Source of the DNA: Alphaproteobacteria bacterium MarineAlpha3_Bin3
Lineage (GTDB): Bacteria > Pseudomonadota > Alphaproteobacteria > Rhodospirillales > Casp-alpha2
DNA length: 22,114 nt
Assembly: GCA_002938075.1 (NCBI GenBank)
Contig: PTLK01000009.1
Span: forward strand, 1-22,114
Direction: 5' to 3'
The notes under the pieces were generated by a model. That model did not search any database. It was not told the origin of the DNA and saw only the letters and a program-made list of their open reading frames with translations. How positions within the stretch are numbered: the first letter of the stretch is position 1; the number at the start of each line of letters is the position of its first letter. Made by a program: the position numbers and the translations under genes. Shown piece by piece: positions 1 to 7,578 of the stretch.

Positions 1-184
1 CTCCGGCCAGCCCGGCGAGGTGACGGACGTGTCAGACGATGGCTTCACCGTTGCCACAAATGGCGGCGGCGGTATCCAGGTGCACAGGGTCCGGCCGCCC
101 GACTCAGGTAAAATCCCGGCCGCCGAATACTTAGGCCTTAGCGGCCTCGCCGCCGGTGACGTCCTTGGCGGCGCGGCGGAATAA
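1..184 (+). CDS. Formyltransferase-family protein, C-terminal end (partial)
   Basis: Only the last 60 residues are inside the window; the reading frame begins at base 2 and ends at the TAA at 182-184. The visible part has the look of the small beta-barrel C-terminal domain of Fmt/ArnA-type formyltransferases: a GQPGEVTDV start, a short beta hairpin around GFTVAT, then HRVRPP and a PAAEYL segment. Enzymes of this family move a formyl group from 10-formyltetrahydrofolate to an acceptor. The gene directly downstream makes 10-formyltetrahydrofolate, which supports the call. The acceptor cannot be told because the catalytic N-terminal domain is outside the window, so this could be methionyl-tRNA formyltransferase or a paralogue. 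Confidence 0.6.
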   Translation, partial: SGQPGEVTDVSDDGFTVATNGGGGIQVHRVRPPDSGKIPAAEYLGLSGLAAGDVLGGAAE

Positions 185-219
185 TCCGGGCGGCATAGAT
201 TTATTTAAGAGGAAATTCC

Positions 220-1890
220 ATGGCCAAGACCGATATCGAAATAGCCCGCGAAAGCAAGATGGAGCCGATCGCCGACATCGGCGCCAAGCTGGGGATCGGG
301 GAAGAGCACCTGCATCTTTTCGGCCCCACCAAGGCCAAGGTGTCTTTTGATTTCATCAATTCCCTGGACGACAAGCCGGACGGCAAGCTGATCCTGGTCA
401 CCGCCATCACCCCGACGCCGGCCGGCGAAGGCAAGACGACGACCACCGTCGGCCTTGGCGATTCTCTCAACCGGATCGGCAAGAAGGCGACCCTCTGCCT
501 CCGCGAACCGTCCTTGGGGCCGTGCTTCGGCATGAAGGGCGGCGCCGCCGGCGGCGGCTACGCCCAGGTGGTGCCGATGGAAGACATCAACCTGCACTTC
601 ACCGGCGACTTTCACGCCATCGGCGTCGCCCATAACCTGCTGTCGGCGCTGATCGACAACCACATCTATTGGGGCAACCAACTGGGATTCGACGAACGCC
701 GCGTCGCCTGGCGCCGGGTCGTCGACATGAACGACCGGGCGCTTCGCTCCATCGTCTCGTCCTTGGGCGGCGTCGCCAACGGCTTCCCCCGGGAATCGGG
801 CTTCGACATCACGGTGGCGTCCGAAGTCATGGCCATCTTCTGCCTGTCCATGAGCCTCGCCGACCTTGAGGAAAGGATCGGACGGGTCGTCGTCGGCTAT
901 ACGCGGACCCGCGAACCCATTCATGCCAAAGACCTGAAGGCCGAAGGGCCGATGACGGTGCTGTTGAAGGAAGCCTTGCAGCCAAACCTGGTGCAGACCC
1001 TGGAAAACAACCCGGCCTTCATTCACGGCGGCCCGTTCGCCAACATCGCCCATGGCTGCAATTCCGTCATCGCCACCAAGACGGCTTTGAAATTGGCCGA
1101 TTACGTGGTCACCGAGGCCGGATTCGGCGCCGACCTGGGGGCCGAGAAATTCTTCGACATCAAATGCCGCCTGGCCGGGCTGAACCCCAGCGCCACCGTC
1201 ATCGTCGCCACCGTTCGCGCCCTGAAGATGCACGGCGGCGTCGGCAAGGACGATCTCGGGGCCGAGAACGCCGACGCTGTCAAGGAGGGCTGCGACAACC
1301 TGGCCCGGCATATCCGCAACGTGAAGTCCTTTGGGATGCCGGTGGTGGTCGCCGTCAACCGCTTCACCGCCGACACCGATGCCGAGGTTGCGGCCATCGG
1401 CGAAGGCGTCGAGGGCCTCGGCGTCGAGATCATCGAATGCACCCATTGGGCCGATGGCGGTGCCGGCACCGAGGCCCTGGCCCACCACGTGGTCGAGCTG
1501 GTAAACAGCGGCAAGAGCCAGTTCGCACCCATCTACGACGACGACATGGCGCTCTGGGACAAGGTCAAGACGATCGCCACTAAGCTCTACGGCGCCGACG
1601 ACATCATCGCCGACAAGAAGGTCCGCAACCAGTTCGCGGATTTGCAAGAGGATTACGGCACCCTGCCCGTGTGCATGGCCAAAACCCAATACAGCTTTTC
1701 CACCGATCCCAACCTGAAGGGCGCGCCGTCGGGGCACGTGATACAGATCCGCGAAGTGCGGCTGTCGGCCGGCGCCGGGTTCATCGTCGTCGTCTGCGGT
1801 GAAATCATGACCATGCCGGGTCTGCCCCGGGTGCCGGCGGCCAATACCATTCACCTCAACGAAGCGGGGATGGTCGAGGGCCTGTTTTAG
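220..1890 (+). CDS. fhs: Formate--tetrahydrofolate ligase
   Basis: The 556-residue product has the usual full length of this cytoplasmic enzyme, which joins formate to tetrahydrofolate using ATP to give 10-formyltetrahydrofolate. The P-loop TPTPAGEGKTTT is at residues 64-75, and the family's conserved stretch with REPSLGPCFG, then KGGAAGGGY and HFTGDFHAI, lies at about 95-134. The start ATG follows an AAGAGGA ribosome-binding site at 207-213. It lies 35 bases after the formyltransferase-family gene on the same strand, so the two probably share a transcript. The 3' end converges with the GGT-family gene, with only 22 bases between the stops. No defect is visible. Confidence 0.97.
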   Translation: MAKTDIEIARESKMEPIADIGAKLGIGEEHLHLFGPTKAKVSFDFINSLDDKPDGKLILVTAITPTPAGEGKTTTTVGLGDSLNRIGKKATLCLREPSLGPCFGMKGGAAGGGYAQVVPMEDINLHFTGDFHAIGVAHNLLSALIDNHIYWGNQLGFDERRVAWRRVVDMNDRALRSIVSSLGGVANGFPRESGFDITVASEVMAIFCLSMSLADLEERIGRVVVGYTRTREPIHAKDLKAEGPMTVLLKEALQPNLVQTLENNPAFIHGGPFANIAHGCNSVIATKTALKLADYVVTEAGFGADLGAEKFFDIKCRLAGLNPSATVIVATVRALKMHGGVGKDDLGAENADAVKEGCDNLARHIRNVKSFGMPVVVAVNRFTADTDAEVAAIGEGVEGLGVEIIECTHWADGGAGTEALAHHVVELVNSGKSQFAPIYDDDMALWDKVKTIATKLYGADDIIADKKVRNQFADLQEDYGTLPVCMAKTQYSFSTDPNLKGAPSGHVIQIREVRLSAGAGFIVVVCGEIMTMPGLPRVPAANTIHLNEAGMVEGLF

Positions 1891-1912
1891 GCCGCGCCCC
1901 TGAACCGAGGAT

Positions 1913-3502
1913 CTAATAGCCGAGGGCCTGGCCGTCCTTGCGTGGTTCCGAGGCCCCGGTCAGCACACCTTCGTCCCAATCGATCCGGATCGCCTGGGCG
2001 CCGCCGATGGGCTTTGCCGTCGCCGCGGTCTTGTGGCCCATGGCCTCAAGCCCGGCGACGGTATCGGCGGGCATACCGCTTTCGATTTCGACGGGACCGT
2101 CCAAGGCCGGAAACAGCCTCGGCAGGTCCATGGCTTCCTGAAGGCCGAGGCCGTGCTCGAACAGGTTAGTCAGGAAATACATGTGGCCGAAGGCCTGATA
2201 CTGGCCGCCCATGACCCCGAACGGCATCACCGTCTTGGCGTCCTTGACCACCATCCCCGGAATGATCGTGTGCATGGGCCTTTTGTTGGCGGCGATGCAG
2301 TTGGCATGGCCCTTATCGAGGTTGAAGCTGAAGCCCCGGTTTTGCAGGAGGACGCCCGATTCCGGCCCGACCAGCCCGGAGCCGAAGGCTTCGAACAGCG
2401 AATTGATGAAGCTGACGGCGTTGCGGTCCTTGTCGACGACGCAAAGGTAGACGGTGCTGGCGGCGGGAAGGGCGGCCGAGGGTGGCGCGTCCATGGCCTG
2501 GGTCGAAATGATCCTGTCCCTCAACTCGGCGGCGAATTCGGCCGACAGAAGTTTCTCCACCGGCACCTCCACTTGGTCCGGGTCGGAGACCACGGCGTCG
2601 CGTTCCGCGTACGCCAACCGGGACGCCTCGATGCACAGGTGCAGGCGCTCCGGCGACAGGGGGTCGAGCTTGTCCAGGCCCATGGGGCCGAGAATGTTCA
2701 ACAGCAACAGGGCGATCACCCCCTGGCCGTTGGGCGGGCATTGGTAAACGTCATGACCGCGATAAGACGCCTTGATGGGGTCCACGTATTCCCCGGCGGC
2801 GGCGGCGAAATCGTCGAGCGTATGAGCGCCGCCCAGGCTTTTCAGGTGGCCGACGATGTCCTCGGCGACGGCCCCGGTATAGAAGGCGTCGCGCCCCCCC
2901 GCGGCGATTTTTTCCAGCGTTGCCGCCAATTGCGGCTGCAGATGCAGGCTCCCGGCCTTGGGCGCCTCGCCGCCCGGCAGGTAGATACGCGCCGCCCCCG
3001 GGTCCCTGCCGAGCAACTCCGTGCACCGCCGCCAATCGAAGGCCACCCGGTCGTGGACGGGATGCCCGTGCCGGGCGTATCGGATGGCCGGCTGGAGAAG
3101 CTCGCCGAGGCTCATCGTGCCGTGGTCTTCGATCAGCCGGCACCAGGCGTCGACGGCGCCGGGCACGGTGACCGCGTGGGCTGAGTGTTCGCCGATTTCC
3201 TCGATGCCGTTTTCAGCAAACCATTCCCGTGTCGCCGCCGCCGGCGCCGGGCCAGAGCCGTTATAGGCGATGATGCCGTCGCCGCCCTTGGGCGAATAGA
3301 GCACGAAGCAATCGCCGCCGATGCCCGTGGACTGGGGTTCGACCACGCACTGCACGGCACATGCCGCCACCGCCGCGTCCATGGCGTTGCCGCCGGATTG
3401 CAGGACGTTGAGGGCGGCCGCCGTCGCCAGCGGGTGCGACGTCGCTGCCATGCCCGCCGTCGCATGCACGGGGGACCGGCCGGGCAGTTCAAGGTTTCTC
3501 AT
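1913..3502 (-). CDS. Gamma-glutamyltransferase-family Ntn hydrolase, no signal peptide
   Basis: The 529-residue protein is a full-length GGT-fold proenzyme. Family landmarks are SGGNAMDAAVA near residue 36, STGIGGDCF near 58, the autocleavage/nucleophile Thr350 in AAST-VYLCVVD, and the downstream FGSGLV and NKRPMHTIIPG segments. In classical GGT the nucleophile sits in a Thr-Thr pair; here the residue before it is Ser. The N-terminus lacks a signal peptide, so a cytoplasmic enzyme is likely, unlike periplasmic GGT. Relatives include glutathione hydrolases, acylases and the oxamate hydrolase HpxW, so the substrate is open. The ATG has AAGGAA (minus strand, 3510-3515) seven bases upstream. It is transcribed away from the tctC operon and may share its control region, suggesting a link to the same substrate. 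Confidence 0.85.
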   Translation of the reverse strand: MRNLELPGRSPVHATAGMAATSHPLATAAALNVLQSGGNAMDAAVAACAVQCVVEPQSTGIGGDCFVLYSPKGGDGIIAYNGSGPAPAAATREWFAENGIEEIGEHSAHAVTVPGAVDAWCRLIEDHGTMSLGELLQPAIRYARHGHPVHDRVAFDWRRCTELLGRDPGAARIYLPGGEAPKAGSLHLQPQLAATLEKIAAGGRDAFYTGAVAEDIVGHLKSLGGAHTLDDFAAAAGEYVDPIKASYRGHDVYQCPPNGQGVIALLLLNILGPMGLDKLDPLSPERLHLCIEASRLAYAERDAVVSDPDQVEVPVEKLLSAEFAAELRDRIISTQAMDAPPSAALPAASTVYLCVVDKDRNAVSFINSLFEAFGSGLVGPESGVLLQNRGFSFNLDKGHANCIAANKRPMHTIIPGMVVKDAKTVMPFGVMGGQYQAFGHMYFLTNLFEHGLGLQEAMDLPRLFPALDGPVEIESGMPADTVAGLEAMGHKTAATAKPIGGAQAIRIDWDEGVLTGASEPRKDGQALGY

Positions 3503-3531
3503 CCCCGGGTTCCTTGTCGTTTCGCCTTAAT

Positions 3532-3545
3532 TTAACGACTGTTAA
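3532..3545. promoter_or_regulatory. Candidate operator: inverted repeat TTAAC-GACT-GTTAA
   Basis: The two arms are perfect 5-base complements around a 4-base centre. The site lies about 30 bases upstream of the GGT-family start, where a repressor or activator dimer could act. On the minus strand the element contains TATTAA, which could double as a weak -10. Its function is inferred from position and symmetry only; short AT-rich palindromes can also arise by chance. Confidence 0.3.
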
Positions 3546-3751
3546 TATGTCTCAGGAAAATATCATAACGCCTTAGAAATAAGCCGTCCATCGGCGGAAA
3601 TTTTGACCTTAGCGTGGGGCTGGCCTTGCAATTTCGATTGGTTTAGTCTTGTCTGCGGACACTAGGGAACGGGGGGAGATGCGGTCAAAATCACCCATTG
3701 TTCGTAGCGCGCGTTTACCGCCATTCCCTTGGAAACAAGCTAATTTTCTTT

Positions 3752-3758
3752 GGGAGGG
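3752..3758 (+). promoter_or_regulatory. Ribosome-binding site deciding the tctC start
   Basis: GGGAGGG lies five bases before the ATG at 3764. It favours this start over the in-frame TTG at 3698, which would put 22 residues in front of an otherwise clean signal peptide. Confidence 0.7.
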
Positions 3759-3763
3759 ATACA

Positions 3764-4747
3764 ATGAACAAGGGATTTTTCCACAGTCTTATCGCCGGCA
3801 TCGCCATCGGTGCGGCGGCCCTGGCGTTTGCCCCCGGTGCCGCGGAAGCGCACCCGGCGGCGCCGAAATGCTCCACCGCCAAGTTGATCGTGCCATGGAA
3901 GGCCGGCGGCGGCACCCACGTTATCTTCTCGATTTTCGAAAAAATCATTAAGAAACTTGACGTCAAATCCAAGATCAAGGTCGTCACCATCCCCGGTCAG
4001 GGCGGCAACAAGGGCGCCAAGGAAGCGGCCAAGTCGAAGTCCGACGGCTGCACGCTGTTCGCCATCCACCAGAGCGCCATCACCAGCTATCTCAACGGCC
4101 GCATCAAAATCACCTTCCCGGCCTTCGAGACGGTGGCGCTTCTGACATCGACCCCGGACATCATCGGCGCTTCGGGCCAGGCCCCCTGGAATTCGCTGAA
4201 GGAACTCGAAAAGGCGGCCAAGGCCGCGCCCGGCACCATCCTTACCGGCGCCACCTTCGGTTCCACCAGCCAGTTCATGTGGCTGATCCTCGAAGACCTG
4301 ACTGGCATGAAGTTCAAATACGTACCCTTTGACGGCACCCGGCAGCGGATGACGGCGCTGCTGTCGAACGCCATTCAGCTCGGGACCTTGAACGTCGCCT
4401 CCGGGCGCAAGTACCTCGAAGGCGGCGACCTCAAGGGCTATGCCATTGCCGCCGAAAAACGGTCCAAACACCTGCCCAACCTGCCGACGCTGAAGGAACT
4501 GGGCATCGATCTTGTGTATGCGCTAAAGCGCGGCATCGTGGCCCCGAAAGGCACCGACGAGCACATCATCGAATACTGGTCGGACGTCTTCAAGCAGGCC
4601 GCCGCGGACAAGGACCTGTTGAAGCAGATGGACGCCAAGGGCACCGACATCAAGTGGGTCGGGCCCAAGGGCTACCGCGAGTGGGCCGAAAAGACCTACA
4701 TGGACCACGAAAAGGTCGCCATCAAGATCGGCATGTATAAGAAATAA
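3764..4747 (+). CDS. tctC: Tripartite tricarboxylate transporter substrate-binding protein (TctC/BUG family)
   Basis: The 327-residue protein begins with a Sec signal peptide (positive MNK, hydrophobic residues 8-25, likely cleavage after AEA at 27-29) and should be periplasmic. The mature part opens with LIVPWKAGGGTH (41-52), the usual first strand and ligand-binding loop of the BUG family, and has the late RSKHLPNLPTLKELG segment (233-247) typical of TctC proteins. These proteins bind carboxylates, often di- or tricarboxylic or aromatic acids, and hand them to TctAB. It is the first gene of a long catabolic operon, so its ligand is probably the pathway substrate. The family fold does not reveal the ligand. 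A hairpin after its stop may keep its expression above that of the membrane subunits. Confidence 0.92.
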   Translation: MNKGFFHSLIAGIAIGAAALAFAPGAAEAHPAAPKCSTAKLIVPWKAGGGTHVIFSIFEKIIKKLDVKSKIKVVTIPGQGGNKGAKEAAKSKSDGCTLFAIHQSAITSYLNGRIKITFPAFETVALLTSTPDIIGASGQAPWNSLKELEKAAKAAPGTILTGATFGSTSQFMWLILEDLTGMKFKYVPFDGTRQRMTALLSNAIQLGTLNVASGRKYLEGGDLKGYAIAAEKRSKHLPNLPTLKELGIDLVYALKRGIVAPKGTDEHIIEYWSDVFKQAAADKDLLKQMDAKGTDIKWVGPKGYREWAEKTYMDHEKVAIKIGMYKK

Positions 4748-4762
4748 AAACACGTCGTAAAA

Positions 4763-4807
4763 CCGCTGCAAAGCGGCCCGGACTGTAACCCCGGTCCGGG
4801 CCGTTTT
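4763..4807 (+). terminator. Attenuator/partial terminator between tctC and tctB, with overlapping GCAA hairpin
   Basis: A perfect 10-base stem (4774-4783 with 4794-4803: CGGCCCGGAC / GTCCGGGCCG) closes a 10-base loop and is followed by TTTT at 4804-4807, the form of an intrinsic terminator. A second hairpin, CCGCT-GCAA-AGCGG (4763-4776), has a GNRA-type tetraloop and shares bases 4774-4776 with the stem, so the two cannot form fully together. Since tctB follows in the same direction without an evident new promoter, partial read-through or 3'-end protection of the tctC message is the likely role. Confidence 0.7.
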
Positions 4808-4833
4808 CGGTTTCCACCCGACACGAGGCCGCC

Positions 4834-5334
4834 ATGGACCGTCTTAACCGCGATGCCATCATTGCCATCGTGCTGCTCGTTTTCTGCGGTGTCTTCTTCT
4901 GGGCCACCTTCGACATCCGCCAGCCCGATTACGGGGTGCTGATGCCGTCCACCTGGCCCCGGGCAATTCTCGGCATTTTAACGTTTCTGTCGGTGATTTA
5001 TCTCGTTCAATCCTTGCGCCAGGGTGCCGATGAAACGGAACTCGAAGACACCGCGTGTGAACCCGGAATCCGGGGCTGGGTCCTTTATTGGCGCAATCCG
5101 CTTTGGTGTTTCGGGCTGTTTTTCGTCTACCTGGCGACGCTCCCAGTGCTCGGCATGTTGATCGGCGGCGTTTCCTTCGTTTTCGTATTGTTGAACGTAT
5201 TGGGTGGCTGGGACCGGAAAAACCTGGTGCTCCACGCCGCAGTCGCGCTGCTGGCCATCGGCGGCATGTGGAGCCTTTTCACCTTCGGCCTCGGCGTCCT
5301 GCTGCCGCCGGGCATGATCCTTGGCCAGTTCTAA
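4834..5334 (+). CDS. tctB: Tripartite tricarboxylate transporter small membrane subunit (TctB family)
   Basis: The 166-residue protein is mostly hydrophobic, with likely membrane segments at about residues 8-26, 43-61, 90-107, 108-124 and 132-155, and a charged loop at 62-80. Size, the early FDIRQPDYGVLMP motif after the first helix, and position between tctC and tctA identify the poorly conserved TctB subunit of the sodium- or proton-coupled inner-membrane carrier. It begins after the tctC attenuator and ends 12 bases before tctA. No anomaly is visible. Confidence 0.88.
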   Translation: MDRLNRDAIIAIVLLVFCGVFFWATFDIRQPDYGVLMPSTWPRAILGILTFLSVIYLVQSLRQGADETELEDTACEPGIRGWVLYWRNPLWCFGLFFVYLATLPVLGMLIGGVSFVFVLLNVLGGWDRKNLVLHAAVALLAIGGMWSLFTFGLGVLLPPGMILGQF

Positions 5335-5346
5335 GGGAAAGCCGAA

Positions 5347-7026
5347 GTGATAATCGAAAATATCCTTGCGGCTTTTGTCGAACTTGGAACCATCAAGACC
5401 TTCATCCTGATGATGGTTGGCGTTGCTGGCGGCCTGATCGCCGGCGCCATCCCCGGCTTCACCATCGCCATGGCGGTGGTGTTGACGCTACCGTTTACCT
5501 TTGGCATGCCGGCGCCGCAGGGGCTGGCGACCATGGTCAGCGTGCTGGTCGGTGGCCTTTCCGGCGGCCTGATGGCCGGCATCCTGACCGGCATTCCGGG
5601 GACCCCATCCTCGGTGGCCACCACCTTCGACGGCTTCCCTATGGCGAGAAGGGGGGAACCGGGCCTGGCGCTCGGCATCGGGGTGTGGTCGTCCTTTTCC
5701 GGCGGCATCATCAGCGCCATCCTGCTGGTGACGCTGGCCCCGCAGCTTGCCAGGATCGGGCTGGAGTTCAATCCCTGGGATTACTTCATGTTGGTGATGT
5801 TCGCGTTGACCATCACCGCCAGCCTGGCCGGAGAGAATATGGTCAAGGGACTGATCGCCGGGGCGATGGGGCTTCTGATCAGGACCGTCGGCGAGGACGA
5901 GGCCATCGGCATGGCGCGTTTCAACTTCGGATCGGATACGCTGCTGCAGGGATTCGATTTCATCGCCGTGCTGATCGGCCTGTTCGCCTTCAGCCAACTG
6001 TTGAGAGATGTCCGCGATCCAGTGGCGGCGCGAAAATCCCTGACGGATAAGGGAACCATCTATGTCAGGATCGAGCACCGCCGGGCCGTCCGCGAGGTCC
6101 TGAAGCGGTGGACCATCGTCGTCCGCTCGTCGCTGATCGGCGTGTTCACCGGCATCCTGCCGGGGGCCGGCGGGTCGATCGCCAACATCCTCGCCTACGA
6201 CCAGGCCAAGAAGGCCTCCAAACATCCCGAGAAGTTCGGCACCGGCATCGCCGACGGCATCATCGCGCCGGAAAGCTCCAACAACGCGGTCGAAGGTGGC
6301 GCGCTGATCATGATGATGGCCTTAGGCATTCCCGGCGACGTGACGACGGCGGTGATGCTCGGCGCGCTCTTGATCCACGACGTCATCCCCAGCCCCACCT
6401 TCATCGCCGAAGAACCGCTGATCGCCTATTCCATTTTCATCTCCTTCTTCCTCGCCACCTTCATGATGCTCGGCCTGCAGTCGTTCATGCTGCGCGTGTT
6501 CGTGCTGGTGACCCGGATTCGCATGTACGTGTTGGCTGGGGTGATCCTGGGGTTTTGCGGCATCGGCGTGTTCGCCATTAACAACATCGAATTCGACATC
6601 TGGACCCTGGTGTGGTTCGGCATTCTCGGTTTCCTCATGCGCCACTTCGGCTTCCCCCTGGCGCCGATGATCCTGGGCGTGGTGCTGGGTAACATCGCCG
6701 AGCTCAACCTGGCCCGGGCGATGGCCATCACCACCGACATCTCGCCTTTCTTCACCCGGCCGTGGTCGCTGTTCTTCTTCACCATCGCTATTTTTTCCGC
6801 CGTCTTCCCCTTGTTCCAGGGGCACCGGGGCAAAAAGAAATGGACTCTTTTCTACCTGCCGGTGGCGTGTTTCGCCGTATCCGTGCCCCTTTACATGATG
6901 GGCGGCGTGACCCGTCCTATCCTCGCCACCATCGTGCTCGCCTATGGCGCGTACACCTTGTGGCGCCGGGCCCAGGGCGGCTGGCAACTCGAGGCGGTGA
7001 AAAGGCACGACCTTGTTGAGGAATAG
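5347..7026 (+). CDS. tctA: Tripartite tricarboxylate transporter large membrane subunit (TctA family)
   Basis: The 559-residue polytopic protein forms the transport channel of the TctCBA system in the inner membrane. It carries the TctA signatures twice, as expected for its internally repeated fold: GAIPGFT (33-39) with GIPGTPSSV (82-90), and GILPGAGGS (269-277) with the later ALGIPGDVTTAVMLGA (325-340). It is somewhat longer than the roughly 500 residues of typical TctA because of an extra hydrophobic C-terminal stretch after about residue 480. The start is a GTG with only a weak upstream purine run (GGGAAAG), which may rely on coupling to tctB. The next gene follows 15 bases later. Confidence 0.94.
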   Translation: MIIENILAAFVELGTIKTFILMMVGVAGGLIAGAIPGFTIAMAVVLTLPFTFGMPAPQGLATMVSVLVGGLSGGLMAGILTGIPGTPSSVATTFDGFPMARRGEPGLALGIGVWSSFSGGIISAILLVTLAPQLARIGLEFNPWDYFMLVMFALTITASLAGENMVKGLIAGAMGLLIRTVGEDEAIGMARFNFGSDTLLQGFDFIAVLIGLFAFSQLLRDVRDPVAARKSLTDKGTIYVRIEHRRAVREVLKRWTIVVRSSLIGVFTGILPGAGGSIANILAYDQAKKASKHPEKFGTGIADGIIAPESSNNAVEGGALIMMMALGIPGDVTTAVMLGALLIHDVIPSPTFIAEEPLIAYSIFISFFLATFMMLGLQSFMLRVFVLVTRIRMYVLAGVILGFCGIGVFAINNIEFDIWTLVWFGILGFLMRHFGFPLAPMILGVVLGNIAELNLARAMAITTDISPFFTRPWSLFFFTIAIFSAVFPLFQGHRGKKKWTLFYLPVACFAVSVPLYMMGGVTRPILATIVLAYGAYTLWRRAQGGWQLEAVKRHDLVEE

Positions 7027-7041
7027 GGCGGGGAATTCCCG

Positions 7042-7554
7042 ATGAGCGAATGGGCCGACGATATATTCAATGTCCTGATCGAGGCCGGCGTCCGTCAGGT
7101 CGCCTATGTCCCCGACATGGGCCACAAGCGGTTGATCGAGCGTTGCAACGCCGACGAGCGGATGACCGCGGTGCTCCTGACCACCGAGGAGGAAGGCGTG
7201 GCGCTGCTGGCCGGGGCCTGGCTGGGGGGCGAGCGCGGCGTGCTGTTGATGCAGTCGTCGGGTATCGGCAACTGCATCAACATGTTTTCCCTGACCCGGT
7301 CGTGTGAATTGCCGCTGTTGATGCTGGTCACCATGCGCGGCCAATGGCGCGAATTCAATCCGTGGCAGAAGCCCATGGGCAGGAACGCCAAGAAGCTTTT
7401 GACCACCGCCGGGTTCGACGTCGAGGTGGTGTCGAAACCGGGCGCCGCCGCCGAAACGGTGGCCGAGGCCGCCGAAGGCGTTTTCAAAAACAACTGCCGG
7501 ACGGCGGTGCTGCTGCATCAAAAACTGACGCCCAAAAAGACGTTCGGGAAATAG
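7042..7554 (+). CDS. Thiamine-diphosphate 2-oxoacid decarboxylase, alpha (PYR-domain) subunit, ComD-like
   Basis: The 170-residue protein is a single PYR-type domain of ThDP enzymes. The motif TTEEEGVAL (47-55) holds the glutamate that activates the cofactor's pyrimidine ring, and SSGIGN (72-77) is the usual following turn. In sulfopyruvate and some phosphonopyruvate decarboxylases the enzyme is split into such an alpha subunit and a PP-domain beta subunit; the beta subunit is the next gene. The pair should remove CO2 from a 2-oxo acid and release an aldehyde, and an aldehyde dehydrogenase gene follows. Nothing else in the window belongs to sulfonate or phosphonate metabolism, so I do not name the substrate. 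A GGGGAA site (7030-7035) precedes the ATG. Confidence 0.82.
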   Translation: MSEWADDIFNVLIEAGVRQVAYVPDMGHKRLIERCNADERMTAVLLTTEEEGVALLAGAWLGGERGVLLMQSSGIGNCINMFSLTRSCELPLLMLVTMRGQWREFNPWQKPMGRNAKKLLTTAGFDVEVVSKPGAAAETVAEAAEGVFKNNCRTAVLLHQKLTPKKTFGK

Positions 7555-7570
7555 GCCAGCGGGAAATAGG
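7545..7570 (+). repeat. 15-base tandem micro-duplication over the alpha-subunit stop codon
   Basis: CGGGAAATAGG occurs at 7545-7555 and again at 7560-7570, a 15-base period. The first copy holds the stop codon of the alpha subunit; the second lies in the spacer and its AGGA contributes to the ribosome-binding site of the beta subunit. This looks like a local slippage duplication that lengthened the spacer. Confidence 0.6.
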
Positions 7571-7578
7571 ACGTAATA

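Larger units (their letters stand above)
3503..3763. promoter_or_regulatory. Divergent intergenic control region (GGT-family gene / tct operon)
   Basis: This 261-base gap is the largest in the window and is clearly richer in A and T than the flanking genes. It must contain the start signals for both the minus-strand GGT-family gene and the plus-strand tct operon. A perfect short inverted repeat sits at 3532-3545. A TTGACC at 3603-3608 resembles a -35 box, but no convincing -10 lies at the right distance, so I do not assign exact promoters. No regulator gene is next to it. Confidence 0.5.

Noticed and set aside
205..1854. Long open frame (549 codons) on the minus strand opposite fhs
   Set aside because: It is the GC-rich antisense shadow of a clear fhs gene, and its translation has no recognisable domain.
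1879..1893. Hairpin GGCCT-GTTTT-AGGCC over the fhs stop codon as a terminator
   Set aside because: The stem is only five bases and no T-run follows on the plus strand, so chance is likely in GC-rich DNA.
2033..3184. Plus-strand open frame of 383 codons inside the GGT-family gene
   Set aside because: It is opposite a gene with a complete family signature and nucleophile, and has no domain of its own.
3603..3631. TTGACC plus TTGCAA at 17-base spacing as the tct promoter
   Set aside because: The -35 resemblance is fair, but TTGCAA matches a -10 box poorly.
3698..3763. Upstream TTG start for tctC adding 22 residues
   Set aside because: It would bury the signal peptide, while the ATG at 3764 has a strong ribosome-binding site and a standard Sec signal.
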